Positions 22,279-30,733 are shown, numbered from the stretch's first letter. The stretch is 36,861 nt of DNA from Bacillota bacterium (GCA_023416895.1 JAEZGQ010000008.1:1-36861), one strand, 5' to 3'. Notes: generated by a model not told the origin, from the letters alone. Translations and numbers: made by a program.

Positions 22279-23172
22279 TCATTGTAGCTCTTCGACGACC
22301 GCCGAAGCAAGCTCAAAAAGCTTATCCGTGGGAATGGAGTGCCCCGCGTTTTCAAAGGTAACAAGCTTGGAGCGGATGAAGTACCGCTTGTTCATGCGAA
22401 GCGCCCAATCGTAAAGCGCAAGCCTATCCTCCCTGCCGTGAAACATCACCACCGGGCAGCGGATAAAGTCGATCCGCCCGCTTCCCGGGCACACAAGAGA
22501 AGGCTCATGCGTGATGTTGAAGGTGTTGAGGGCGTAACGTGTATCCACCATATTTCTCTGCTTGAGCATGGCAGTCACGTATTCCTCATAATCCTCCTCT
22601 GGCGGCATGTTGATGTCGTAAATGGCGCTGTTCCACACCTTTTGCATATGTGCGCGATCCTGCATGAGGTAGGCATAAATTAGCGGGATGATCTGTGCGG
22701 TATCCGCAGCAATTTCATCTTTTGTTTTGTAGGGCGCGCTCAAGTTCGGGCGGCCGATGCCATCGCGTTCATAAAGATAATAGCCCCATGCCGGTACGGA
22801 GGAAAGCAGCAGCAGTTTTTTTACCCGCTGCGGCCAATCTGCCGCGATTTCCATGCTCACCGCGCCGCCTGTTGACCACCCCATGACGAAAAAGTCGTTT
22901 ATGCCAAGCGCGTCAATCAACTGCTCTACGTCCCTCGCGAGTTCCAAAATGGAATCGAATCGGGCGTGGTAGGTGCTGTCGCCAAAGCCGCGCATGTCCG
23001 GCGCAATGATGCGGTACCGCCCTTCGAGCTGTTCCATAAGCGTTTGCCAATGCACCGACGACGACAAATTGCCGTGGATGAGCAAAAGCGTTTCGCTTCC
23101 GCTTCCCGCCTCGCGGTACGCGAGCGTTTCCCCACAGGGAAGCGCAACTTTTTTCACAGGGTATTGCTTCAT
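22279..23172 (-). CDS. Alpha/beta hydrolase, tandem paralogue 1
   Basis: A 297-residue paralogue of the next gene. MKQYPVKKVALPCGETLAYREAGSG is almost the same start; LIHGNLSS forms the oxyanion hole, GWSTGG carries Ser100, HGRED gives Asp249 and ENAGHS gives His278. The cap differs from its twin (GYYLYERDGIGRPN ... NMPPEEDYEEYVTAMLKQRNMVDTRYALNTFNI), so a different but related substrate is likely. It lies 33 bases behind the thiolase gene, and a 102-base spacer with its own weak -10-like sequence separates it from the twin. Function is inferred only as hydrolase. Confidence 0.87.
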   Translation of the reverse strand: MKQYPVKKVALPCGETLAYREAGSGSETLLLIHGNLSSSVHWQTLMEQLEGRYRIIAPDMRGFGDSTYHARFDSILELARDVEQLIDALGINDFFVMGWSTGGAVSMEIAADWPQRVKKLLLLSSVPAWGYYLYERDGIGRPNLSAPYKTKDEIAADTAQIIPLIYAYLMQDRAHMQKVWNSAIYDINMPPEEDYEEYVTAMLKQRNMVDTRYALNTFNITHEPSLVCPGSGRIDFIRCPVVMFHGREDRLALYDWALRMNKRYFIRSKLVTFENAGHSIPTDKLFELASAVVEELQ

Positions 23173-23205
23173 GTTCTCCTCCGGTTTTGCGGACGCTGCC
23201 GCGTT

Positions 23206-24411
23206 TTACTGTACGCTTTTCAAGATCACCGCAGTGCCCATGCCGCCGCCGATGCACAGCGAAGCAAGGCCGTAGCGCGCACCCTTTTGAAGCATCAGGT
23301 GCAGAAGCGTTACCACGATGCGCGCGCCGGAAGCGCCCACGGGGTGTCCAAGCGCAATTGCGCCGCCGTTGAGGTTGGTGCGCGCTAGAATGTCCTCCAC
23401 GCTCATGCCGTGCTGCTGCGAAAGCTCTGTAACAACGCCGAGCGATTGGGCGGCAAACGCCTCGTTGAGCTCGATAAGGTCCATATCCTTCAACGTAAGC
23501 CCCGCGCTTTTAAGCGCGGCAGCAACCGCAGGAACAGGCCCAAGCCCCATCACGGAGGGGTCTACACCGCCCTGGCCGATGCCTACGATTTCCGCAAGCG
23601 GGGTGAGGCCGTGTTTTTTAAGCGCAATTTCCGAAGCCACAAGCGCAAACGCCGCACCGTCGTTGATGCCGGATGCGTTGCCCGCCGTAACCGTACCGCC
23701 CTCAAGGAAGGCCGGGCGGAGTGCCGCAAGCTTTTGCAAATCGGTCTTGCGGTTGGGATATTCGTCGGTGTCAACCACAACCTCTTCCTTGCGCACGCGC
23801 ATAGAAACGGGCGTGATTTCGTTTTTGAACGCGCCGCCATCCACGGCCTTGATGGCCTTCTGTTGCGAGGCGTAAGCGAATTCATCCTGCGCTTCCCTGG
23901 AAATACCGTGCTTTTTCGCCACGTTTTCCGCTGTAATACCCATGTGGTAGCCATGGAACGCATCGGTCAGCGCATCGTATACCATGTGGTCGATGATTTC
24001 CTTGTTGCCCATGCGAAGACCCGTACGCGCGCCGGACATCAGGTACGGCGCGAGACTCATGCTCTCAGTGCCGCCCGCCATATAAAGGCCGCCCTGCCCC
24101 GCCTTGATGTTGACGACGGCATTCATAATGGCTTTCATGGCGGAACCGCACGCCATACTCACGGCGTAAGCCGGTATTTCATACGGTACGCCCGCGTTTA
24201 TTGCAACCTGCCTGCCGATGCCCTGCTTGCAGCCCGCGGGCAGAATGTTGCCCACAATCACCTCGTCAAGCGCCGCGGGTGAAACGCCGCTTTCGCGAAA
24301 AATGTCCTTCACCACCATAGAGCCAAGATCGGCTGCGGAAACGGTGGAAAGGGCGCCGTTAAAGCTGCCGATGGCCGTGCGCTTTGCGCTTACAATATAA
24401 CTTTTTTCCAT
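23206..24411 (-). CDS. thlA: Acetyl-CoA acetyltransferase (thiolase)
   Basis: A 401-residue thiolase that cleaves or forms acetoacetyl-CoA and similar 3-ketoacyl-CoAs. Nucleophile Cys88 is in MACGSAM, His356 in ALGHPVGASG, and the second Cys386 in SLCIGGGMG. NEAFAAQ and the LNGGAIALGHP signature are present. Length is that of biosynthetic/degradative tetrameric thiolases. The frame opens at 24426, but the ATG at 24411 (MEKSYIVSAKRT) with GGAGG 6 bases upstream is chosen. First gene of the group with two alpha/beta hydrolases and divergent from a TetR regulator, which probably controls it. Confidence 0.94.
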   Translation of the reverse strand: MEKSYIVSAKRTAIGSFNGALSTVSAADLGSMVVKDIFRESGVSPAALDEVIVGNILPAGCKQGIGRQVAINAGVPYEIPAYAVSMACGSAMKAIMNAVVNIKAGQGGLYMAGGTESMSLAPYLMSGARTGLRMGNKEIIDHMVYDALTDAFHGYHMGITAENVAKKHGISREAQDEFAYASQQKAIKAVDGGAFKNEITPVSMRVRKEEVVVDTDEYPNRKTDLQKLAALRPAFLEGGTVTAGNASGINDGAAFALVASEIALKKHGLTPLAEIVGIGQGGVDPSVMGLGPVPAVAAALKSAGLTLKDMDLIELNEAFAAQSLGVVTELSQQHGMSVEDILARTNLNGGAIALGHPVGASGARIVVTLLHLMLQKGARYGLASLCIGGGMGTAVILKSVQ

Positions 24412-24467
24412 AAATACCTCCAACAAAAATATCTGTGATCAATTTCACGTTCGAAGAAAATAACCGC

Positions 24468-24524
24468 TTGACGAACGATGTGAATTTGTGTTTTATTATT
24501 GAACATGCCCTGAACAAATTTGTT
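24468..24524 (+). promoter_or_regulatory. Promoter and possible operator of the TetR regulator
   Basis: TTGACG (24468-24473), 17-base spacer, TTTTAT (24491-24496). Downstream of the start point is a perfect 12-base palindrome AACAAATTTGTT (24513-24524), suited to autorepression. The thiolase promoter must lie in the same spacer on the other strand, but I see no clear hexamers for it. Confidence 0.55.
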
Positions 24525-24542
24525 GACACTGCGGAGGAGCTT

Positions 24543-25169
24543 ATGCCCACACCTACTTTCGACCATTTGCCGGAAGACAAAAAAGAACGTATTTTCAGTG
24601 CCGCCGTCAAGGAGTTTGGTCAGCGAAACATTATGGACGCAAACCTCTCCAACATCGTTAAGGACGCAAAGATCGCGCGCGGGAGTATTTACCAGTATTT
24701 CTCCACCAAGGAAGACCTGTACATCTATGTGTTCGATACGCTGCGCGCGCGCCGCGCCGAATATGTGAACTCCGCGTACGAGCTTTTCAAAAAAGCGCCC
24801 TTCCTCACCTTTTTTCAGGAGTTTTACCTCCGGGACAGCGAATTTCTTCTTTTGAACCCCGCGCACATCGAGCTTGGCAAGCAGCTGTACGGCTGTTCAA
24901 GCGCCACCTCACAGGGGCTGATCCGTCAAATTCAAAACAAGTACAAGGAAAAGTTCATCATCGGCATCGAATACGACAAATACCGCGGGATCATGGATTC
25001 CCATGTGGATTCGGCAATTCTTGCGGATTTATGCGTGCATATGGTGACCGACATTTTCATTTTCCAAAGCATTTACACGCAGCTCTCCTTGAGCAACCTC
25101 CGCTACCACTGTGAGCAAACGATGTACCTATTGGAGCACGGCACCAAGCCGAGGGGTGAAAAAGAGTAA
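24543..25169 (+). CDS. TetR/AcrR-family transcriptional regulator
   Basis: A 208-residue repressor-type regulator. The N-terminal HTH is canonical (KKERIFSAAVKEFGQRNIMDANLSNIVKDAKIARGSIYQYFSTKEDLYIYVF; recognition helix about 44-54). The rest is an all-helical ligand-binding and dimer domain with no recognisable specificity. The frame opens at 24435, but the ATG at 24543 has GGAGG 5 bases upstream and gives the family's usual N terminus. It is divergent from the thiolase operon and sits between two groups of acyl-CoA genes, so an acyl-CoA or the pathway substrate is a plausible effector (inference). Confidence 0.92.
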   Translation: MPTPTFDHLPEDKKERIFSAAVKEFGQRNIMDANLSNIVKDAKIARGSIYQYFSTKEDLYIYVFDTLRARRAEYVNSAYELFKKAPFLTFFQEFYLRDSEFLLLNPAHIELGKQLYGCSSATSQGLIRQIQNKYKEKFIIGIEYDKYRGIMDSHVDSAILADLCVHMVTDIFIFQSIYTQLSLSNLRYHCEQTMYLLEHGTKPRGEKE

Positions 25170-25249
25170 ACAAACAACGCCGGAAAGCAAATGCGCTTTT
25201 CGCGAGGAATTTGCCATAAATTGAACGACTGGGTTACAGTTCAGATAAC

Positions 25250-25448
25250 ATGGGGCGTCGGGCAACCGGCGCCCCATGCTGTTGAAAAACCTTAGGAGTT
25301 CGAGGGCAACTCCGCCCCCCGAAGGCTTCCAACCGCCGCCAGCGACATGCGCGGTGGCGGCGGATGGTCTTGCGGGAACAACCGGCCATGCCATAGGCAT
25401 AGGTTGTTCCTGTGACCCTCAAAAAAGCGGCGCAAGCCACTTTTTTGA
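25250..25448 (+). repeat. Intergenic structured repeat, copy B
   Basis: Begins with a hairpin ATGGGGCG...CGCCCCAT (25250-25277, GCAA loop). It continues with a CCGCCGCC...GGCGGCGG tract (about 25332-25363), TTCCTGT (25407-25413) and the inverted repeat TCAAAAAAGCGGC/GCCACTTTTTTGA (25419-25448, one mismatch). Same order as copy A read on its minus strand. It lies between the convergent TetR and reductase genes, where the hairpin may also end the TetR transcript. Confidence 0.6.
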
Positions 25449-25459
25449 AAGCCTGCGGC

Positions 25460-26185
25460 TTACAGGCGCATACCACCGTTTACATCGAGCACATGGCCGG
25501 TAACATAGCTCGATTCATCGCTCGCAAGGAACAACGCCGCGTTTGCAATCTCCTCGGGCTGGCCGAGGCGGCCGAGCATGGTCATCGCGGCGAACTTGTC
25601 GAGAAGGTCCTGCGGAACGGTTTTCAAAATGTCGGTCATGCAGTAACCCGGTGCGATGGCGTTGCAACGGACGTTGGCACCCTTACGCGCAAATTCCTTC
25701 GCCCATGTTTTGGTCATGCCGATGACGCCAGCCTTGGTAGCGGCGTAGTTGGTTTGGCCGATGTTTCCAAATTCGCCAACGACCGAGGAAATGCTGATGA
25801 TGGAGCCGTAGCCCGCCTGCATCATCGCGGGGCCAACGATGCGGGTAAGGTTGAACACGCCTTTCAGATTTACGTTGATGACGAGATCCCACATTTCGTC
25901 GGTCATTTTTTGGATGAGCGCGTCGCGGGTAATGCCGGCGTTGTTCACGAGAATGTCGATTTTGCCGTGCTTGTCGGTAATCTCTTTTACTGCGGCCTCG
26001 CAGCTTGCGACGTCGGTCACGTTGAGGCTTACGAAAAATACGTTTTCAGCTTCAAAGGTGAGCGGCTTCAGGTCGCCCGCATATACGATGGCGCCTTCCT
26101 GCGCAAACCTTTTGGCGCATTCCGCACCGATTCCCGCCGCGCCGCCGGTGATGAGCGCGATTTTGCCTTCCAAGCGTTTCGACAT
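25460..26185 (-). CDS. SDR-family 3-oxoacyl reductase (FabG-like)
   Basis: A 241-residue classical short-chain dehydrogenase. The cofactor loop is TGGAAGIG (13-20), NNAG is at 81-84, and the catalytic set is Ser134, Tyr147 and Lys151 (YAATKAG); it ends with the FabG/PhaB-like GHVLDVNGGMRL. The Asp38 region (YAGDLKP) does not settle NADH versus NADPH. FabG-like enzymes reduce 3-oxoacyl-ACP or -CoA. The genes around it are CoA-based, so a 3-oxo/3-hydroxyacyl-CoA dehydrogenase role is likelier than fatty-acid synthesis (inference). Last gene of the KAS III-like operon, 24 bases behind a hydrolase gene. Confidence 0.9.
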   Translation of the reverse strand: MSKRLEGKIALITGGAAGIGAECAKRFAQEGAIVYAGDLKPLTFEAENVFFVSLNVTDVASCEAAVKEITDKHGKIDILVNNAGITRDALIQKMTDEMWDLVINVNLKGVFNLTRIVGPAMMQAGYGSIISISSVVGEFGNIGQTNYAATKAGVIGMTKTWAKEFARKGANVRCNAIAPGYCMTDILKTVPQDLLDKFAAMTMLGRLGQPEEIANAALFLASDESSYVTGHVLDVNGGMRL

Positions 26186-26208
26186 GGTAATGATCCTCCC
26201 TGTATATT

Positions 26209-27024
26209 TTATAGGATACGAACTTTCGTGTCCGAGGTAACAAATCCAAGCACCGCCGCGGTAAACTCGGCGGGCTTTTCATACATTACGGCATGCCCCG
26301 CATCGAGAATGAGGATGTGTGCCGCGTCTTTTATTCCCGCGACGATCTCCTTTTGCTGGTAGAGCGGGGTCACATAGTCGTGCTCCGAGGAAATAACGAG
26401 CGTTTCCGCCGTGATGTTTTTCAGGCTCTCGCGCACGTCGTGCGTTTCTGCGGAGCGGATAAGGCGCGAAAACGCATCGTACACCGCAGGGGAAAACGCG
26501 CGCACAAAAAGCTCCTCACGCGCGGAGGCCCAAGCATAGTTTTTATTGAAAAACTGCGGCGCATACACCACGGGGATGCAGGTTTTAAAAAATTGGTGCC
26601 CGTCGTGCGAATCGCACGCAAATTCCCACGAATGGCCGATCTCTCTGAGCCAGTCGGAGGTATTTGGCGCGGTGTTGGAAAGCACAAGCTTCTTCACGCG
26701 AGAAGGGTATTTTGCAGCGTACTGAAGCGCAACCTCGCCGCCGTAGGAAATGCCCACCATCGACCACGACTCGTAACCAAGGTGCGCGCGAAGCGCATCC
26801 ACAAGTTCTACTTGAAGTGCTTGCGTAAACTCGCAGTCCATCTTTTCCGTTCTTCCCTGATCGAGAAGGTCAAGGAGGATGAGCCTGCACTTTTGTTCAA
26901 ACGAGGGCACGAACGCAGCCCACGAAGCGCAACTCATGAAAATGCCGTTGAGCACCACAACGGGTTCACCCGCTCCATGTTCCTCGAAATAGATTTGCTT
27001 TCCTTCAAAGATAAAGCCTGCCAT
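26209..27024 (-). CDS. Alpha/beta hydrolase (third in the cluster)
   Basis: A 271-residue alpha/beta hydrolase, only distantly related to the tandem pair. Nucleophile Ser93 is in GISYGGEVAL, with likely Asp216 (SSEHD) and His244 (DAGHAVMYEKP). The usual HG oxyanion motif is replaced by LNGIFMS, and the region after it (LLDLLDQGRTE) resembles the MhpC/MenH-like branch. AAAGGAAAG lies upstream of the ATG. Located between the CoA-transferase and reductase genes, 30 and 24 bases apart, so clearly one operon. A thioesterase or C-C hydrolase acting on a pathway intermediate fits, but is not shown. Confidence 0.87.
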   Translation of the reverse strand: MAGFIFEGKQIYFEEHGAGEPVVVLNGIFMSCASWAAFVPSFEQKCRLILLDLLDQGRTEKMDCEFTQALQVELVDALRAHLGYESWSMVGISYGGEVALQYAAKYPSRVKKLVLSNTAPNTSDWLREIGHSWEFACDSHDGHQFFKTCIPVVYAPQFFNKNYAWASAREELFVRAFSPAVYDAFSRLIRSAETHDVRESLKNITAETLVISSEHDYVTPLYQQKEIVAGIKDAAHILILDAGHAVMYEKPAEFTAAVLGFVTSDTKVRIL

Positions 27025-27054
27025 CTTCTTCGCACTTTCCTTTATTGATGTACG

Positions 27055-28371
27055 CTATATGGAATACAGGTACTCTTTTGCTTTTTGCGTAAGCTCGTCG
27101 CGGAATTTGGGATGCGCAATGGAAATGAGGCGTTTTGCGCGCTCCGCAACGCTTAAGCCGCGAAGGCTCACGCAGCCGTATTCGGTGACCACAAAATCCA
27201 CGTCGTTGCGGCTTAAAGAAACCGCCGCACCGGGCTTGAGCACCGGCACGATTTTTGAAATTTCCTCGCGCTCGCCCGTTTCGGGGTTTTTCACCATAGC
27301 GGTTGAATACAGCGCGATGAAGGAACGGCCGTTTTTGGAGTTCTGCGCGCCGGTTGCGGTGTCGGACTGGCCGCCCGTACCGGAAAACTGAAGATGCCCA
27401 ATGCTCTCCGAGCAGCACTGGCCCGTAAGGTCGATTTCGATGGTGGTGTTGATGGATACCTGGTTGTCGTTGCGGGCGATTACGGCGGGGTCGTTCACCC
27501 ATGCGCCGTCGCGGATCTCCACTGCGGGGTTGTTGTTGATGTACTCGTAAAGCTCCTGCGTGCCAAGCGCAAAGCAACACACGGAAACGCCTTGGTTCAT
27601 CTGCTTTTTTGAGTTGTTCACCGCGCCCGATTTCATCAGGCGCATGATGCCGGTTGTCATCATTTCGGTGTGGACGCCGAGATCCTTTTTATCGGAGAGG
27701 AACTCGCATACGGCGTTGGGGATACCGCCGATGCCAATCTGGATACAGTCGCCGTCGTTGATGTAGTCCGCAATGAAACGTCCGATGGCCATGTCCTTCT
27801 CGTTGGAGCTGACATCGGGAATGGTGGGAAGGAAATAGTCGCACTCCACAAGGTAGTCGATCTCGGAGAAATGCAGCTTCAGATCGCCGTTCACGCGCGG
27901 GATGTTGGGGCTGATTTCAAGGATTGAGATGTCCGCGGTGCGCGCAATGAGTGTTTCATATACGTTGGAGCAGGAAATAGCGATGTAGCCATCCTCATCA
28001 GGCATGGAGGCCGAGGCAACGAACACATTGGTCTTTACCGTTTCGTTGCGCTTTTTTCCGGCAAAGTGCAGGCAGTTTGGGATAAACGAAACACGGCCCG
28101 TTTTTTGCAACGCGCGAAGCTGGCCGCTGTAAAACCAGCTTTCGATTTTAAACGCCTTCTGATACTTTAAAAAGTCGGTAAGGTATTCGCCCTGTATGGT
28201 CGGAAGGCAGTTGGTGATGGTAACATCCTCCACACGGTCGGCGATGGTATGAATTTTTGAGAGAAACTCGTAGGGCTCGGCTCCGGCCATGCCCACGGTA
28301 ATCACGTCGTTGCTCTTCACGAATGAGAGCGCCTTTTCGACGGATATGCACTTGGAGCTGTAGTCGAACAT
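27055..28371 (-). CDS. Acetyl-CoA hydrolase/transferase family CoA-transferase
   Basis: A 438-residue class I CoA-transferase of the 4-hydroxybutyrate/butyrate:acetate CoA-transferase group, which moves CoA from acetyl-CoA (or another donor) to a carboxylate. QIGIGGIPNAV (211-221) is the CoA-binding glycine loop, Glu236 in GVHTEMMTTG is the expected catalytic glutamate that forms the enzyme-CoA thioester, and GTGGQSD plus FVVTEYGCVSLRGLS are typical of the C-terminal half. The ATG at 28371 has AAAGGACG upstream. Its place next to a KAS III-like enzyme and an importer suggests it activates the imported acid. Confidence 0.92.
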   Translation of the reverse strand: MFDYSSKCISVEKALSFVKSNDVITVGMAGAEPYEFLSKIHTIADRVEDVTITNCLPTIQGEYLTDFLKYQKAFKIESWFYSGQLRALQKTGRVSFIPNCLHFAGKKRNETVKTNVFVASASMPDEDGYIAISCSNVYETLIARTADISILEISPNIPRVNGDLKLHFSEIDYLVECDYFLPTIPDVSSNEKDMAIGRFIADYINDGDCIQIGIGGIPNAVCEFLSDKKDLGVHTEMMTTGIMRLMKSGAVNNSKKQMNQGVSVCCFALGTQELYEYINNNPAVEIRDGAWVNDPAVIARNDNQVSINTTIEIDLTGQCCSESIGHLQFSGTGGQSDTATGAQNSKNGRSFIALYSTAMVKNPETGEREEISKIVPVLKPGAAVSLSRNDVDFVVTEYGCVSLRGLSVAERAKRLISIAHPKFRDELTQKAKEYLYSI

Positions 28372-28387
28372 AGGAAACGTCCTTTCT

Positions 28388-28396
28388 ATTGTATCA
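28388..28396 (-). promoter_or_regulatory. Possible internal promoter before the CoA-transferase gene
   Basis: Minus strand TGATACAAT (28396-28388), an extended -10 without a good -35, in the 88-base spacer after the KAS III-like gene. Confidence 0.35.
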
Positions 28397-28459
28397 CATT
28401 TTCAAAAGGGAGAAACGGGCTTTGTTTGTTAGCACAAATGGCTTTCGAAAAATCTGCCC

Positions 28460-29485
28460 CTATTTTCCCCAGCGGATGCAAGTGGACGCCCAAACATAGC
28501 CGATGCCCGCCGCGATCATGGTTACAAGCGTTCCGTCTTTGATCTTGCCCTGCTCAAGCCCGAGCGCGAGGGAAAGAATTTGGTCGATCTGGCCGATGTG
28601 TCCGTAGTTTTCAAGGTAAACCGTTTGCTCTTGGGCAAGACCCAGCTCAGCAACCATCGCTACATGCTGCGAGCGCTTGAAGTGCAAAATGGCAAGGTAG
28701 CCGATGTCCTTGCGGGTGAGACCGCCGGATTTGCGAAGCGATTCGTCGATGCAGTGGTACCAGTTGGGAACGCTCACCTCGTTGAGGCGGTTCTTCATAT
28801 GTTCGGGGTTAAGGAGGCGAAGCGATTTATAACCTTCCTCTATGTTTCCCGGTGTGAACGGGCGGCAAATACCGCCGATTTCAACGCCCGCGTCGCGCGC
28901 GAGGCTGCCGTCGCCCATGATGTGGGAACCGAGCACGAGGTTATGGTCAAGCCCTTTGCGCAAAATGAGCGCACCGGCGCCCGCGCCGAGGTTGTACATC
29001 ATGGACATGTTCTTATCGGTAAAGTCTACAAAATCGCCGTTGCGGTAGCCGCCGACGATCATGATTGTGTTGATTTCGTCATCCGCCAGAAGCATATCCT
29101 TAGCGATCTTGATGGCCGAGCAGGTGGTGCAGCAGCGGTTTTGCACGTCGATGCCCCACGCATTTTCCGCGCCGATGGCACCTTGTATGTAAAGCGCGGA
29201 GGTGGTAAGTGCGTACTCCTTCCACTCTTCCCCGATGCAGAGGATTACATCGATCTCCTTGGGGTCCACATTGCCGCGCTTAAGCGCGTCGAGCGCGGCG
29301 CGCACGCCCATTTCCTGCGTGCCGTCGCTTTCGCCCGGAATGCGCTTTTGCACGATGCCAAGCTTTTCAACGACCGCCGCTTCCGACCAAACACCCTTTG
29401 TCGCCTCGGAAATTTCGCGAGCACTCATGGTATTTTCGGGCAAGTACAACCCATAGCTCAGTACGCCTACTGTGTTGTTTTTCAT
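28460..29485 (-). CDS. KAS III-like (thiolase-fold) condensing enzyme
   Basis: A 341-residue protein of the 3-oxoacyl-ACP synthase III/HMG-CoA synthase-like family. Alignment by eye with E. coli FabH: FDVAAACAGF corresponds to IDVQNRCCTT, giving nucleophile Cys118; VPHQAN corresponds to ILHFKR, giving the His; RHGNTSA corresponds to NYGHIGQ, so the usual catalytic Asn is a His. The C terminus (GTLVTMIAAGIGYVWAS) keeps the family's glycine loop. The Cys-rich CCTTC around the nucleophile is unusual. First gene of a four-gene operon with CoA-transferase, hydrolase and reductase, and divergent from livH. AAAGGAG precedes the ATG. It may make or split a 3-oxoacyl-CoA. It is unlikely to be housekeeping FabH. 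Confidence 0.87.
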   Translation of the reverse strand: MKNNTVGVLSYGLYLPENTMSAREISEATKGVWSEAAVVEKLGIVQKRIPGESDGTQEMGVRAALDALKRGNVDPKEIDVILCIGEEWKEYALTTSALYIQGAIGAENAWGIDVQNRCCTTCSAIKIAKDMLLADDEINTIMIVGGYRNGDFVDFTDKNMSMMYNLGAGAGALILRKGLDHNLVLGSHIMGDGSLARDAGVEIGGICRPFTPGNIEEGYKSLRLLNPEHMKNRLNEVSVPNWYHCIDESLRKSGGLTRKDIGYLAILHFKRSQHVAMVAELGLAQEQTVYLENYGHIGQIDQILSLALGLEQGKIKDGTLVTMIAAGIGYVWASTCIRWGK

Positions 29486-29585
29486 TTGAAGTTGCTCCTT
29501 TCAATTGCGAAACGCGCGGCTGTACCGCACATGCATAAGACAGACAGGCTTGCTTTCGAAGCGCCGTTTGGCGCGCAAGAATAAA

Positions 29586-29638
29586 TGACAACCTTGTCAC
29601 TTCGCTGTGAGTATATCAGATGTTTCAGGGAATTTCAA
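29586..29638 (-). promoter_or_regulatory. Promoter and operator-like palindrome of the KAS III-like operon
   Basis: Minus strand TTGAAA (29638-29633), 17-base spacer, TATACT (29615-29610). A perfect palindrome TGACAA-CC-TTGTCA (29586-29599) follows just past the predicted start point, a classic repressor position. Confidence 0.75.
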
Positions 29639-29693
29639 CGCCCTATTGAAAAGTTTTTTGGAATGACACGCTTGATATTTTTTTGAAGAATCA

Positions 29694-29730
29694 TGTTGAC
29701 AACAACAGCATTTGACTATATGATGCTGTT
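29694..29730 (+). promoter_or_regulatory. Promoter of the liv operon, overlaid by inverted repeats
   Basis: TTGACA (29696-29701), 17-base spacer, TATGAT (29719-29724). Palindrome TGTTG-A-CAACA (29694-29704) covers the -35, and perfect repeat AACAGCAT (29704-29711) / ATGCTGTT (29723-29730) flanks the spacer and overlaps the -10. The leader to livH is about 127 bases and shows no terminator. Confidence 0.75.
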
Positions 29731-29857
29731 ATCAGGAACGGGTCGCAGTATGCAATTGTTTCGGGTCACATTCAAGTATTTCCTCAATGTGCAAAAAATG
29801 ACATTTGCGTCATAAATATTTTTCTGAATTCGTTTGGAAAGGGAGAACGCTCTTATT

Positions 29858-30733
29858 ATGGTGGAGTTTTTTCAGCAAGTTGTAGGCGGAATCGAAACCG
29901 GCAGTATGTATGCTTTGGCGGCCATGGGCTTGGTTTTGATTTACCAGACATCTAAAATCATCAACTTTGCGCAGGGTACGCTCGGCATGTTCAACGCTTA
30001 TATCTGCACGGCGTTTATCATGCAGTTCGGTCTTCCTCTTTATATTGCCGTTCCTGCCGCAATGGTTTTCGCCATGGTTTTGGGCGCCCTCATCGACAGG
30101 GGGCTCATGAACGGACGCAAGCACATTACGGCACTGAGTAGGGAAATGATCTCCCTCGCGCTCATCATCATTTTCCAAGGCCTCGCACCTATGCTCTTTG
30201 GCGCAAACGAGACCTCGTTTTCCAAGTTCATCTCCGCCTCTGCAGTTGATATCGGCGGCGTAAAGGTTCTGCCCAACTCCTTTTTGATCATCGGCATCAC
30301 CTTTGTGATCATGGTTGCGCTGTTCCTCATTCTCGATAAAACAAAGCTTGGTCTCGCGGTGCGCGCCACCGCCGCCAACCCCACCACGGCACGCCTCATG
30401 GGCGTTCCCACAAAAATGGTTACGATGGGCGCATGGGCCGTTGCAACCGCCTTGGGCTGCCTTGCTGCCGTGATGGTTGCGCCGCTCAAAAACGTGACCG
30501 TTTCCATGATGGACTCCATCCACCTCAACTCCTTCATCGCCGCGGTGCTCGGCGGATTCTCCACGTTTTATGGGCCGGTTGTTGCGGCGTTCATCATCGG
30601 CATCGCAAACAACCTATTCGGCTACTACATTTCTACCAAGTGGGCCTTGCCGTTCCTTTACGCATTAATCCTTCTGTTCATCGTGCTGCGTCCCAACGGC
30701 TTGTTCGGCAAGAAGATCGTCAAAAAGGTTTAA
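29858..30733 (+). CDS. livH: Branched-chain-type ABC importer permease LivH
   Basis: A 291-residue membrane permease of the HAAT (LivH/BraD) family. N-terminal GGIETGSMYALAAMGLVLIYQTSKIINFAQGTLGM is the family signature; the conserved loop LGLAVRATAANPTTARLMGVP contacts an ATPase. The frame could begin at a TTG at 29834, but the ATG at 29858 gives the usual start; GGGAG lies 12 bases before it, rather far. First gene of the livHMGFK operon, divergent from the acyl-CoA operon. HAAT importers take leucine-type amino acids, but relatives import urea, aromatic acids and other carboxylates, so the substrate is open. Confidence 0.93.
   Translation: MVEFFQQVVGGIETGSMYALAAMGLVLIYQTSKIINFAQGTLGMFNAYICTAFIMQFGLPLYIAVPAAMVFAMVLGALIDRGLMNGRKHITALSREMISLALIIIFQGLAPMLFGANETSFSKFISASAVDIGGVKVLPNSFLIIGITFVIMVALFLILDKTKLGLAVRATAANPTTARLMGVPTKMVTMGAWAVATALGCLAAVMVAPLKNVTVSMMDSIHLNSFIAAVLGGFSTFYGPVVAAFIIGIANNLFGYYISTKWALPFLYALILLFIVLRPNGLFGKKIVKKV

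Noticed and set aside
23410..24282. 290-codon plus-strand frame over the thiolase gene
   Set aside because: Antisense to thiolase with intact Cys/His/Cys catalytic residues; shadow of GC-rich codons.
25412..26362. 316-codon plus-strand frame over the reductase gene
   Set aside because: Antisense to a textbook SDR with all motifs; the translation is Arg/His/Ala-rich without recognisable structure.
28580..29584. 334-codon plus-strand frame over the KAS III-like gene
   Set aside because: Antisense shadow of a clear family member; crosses its promoter region and lacks a translation start signal.
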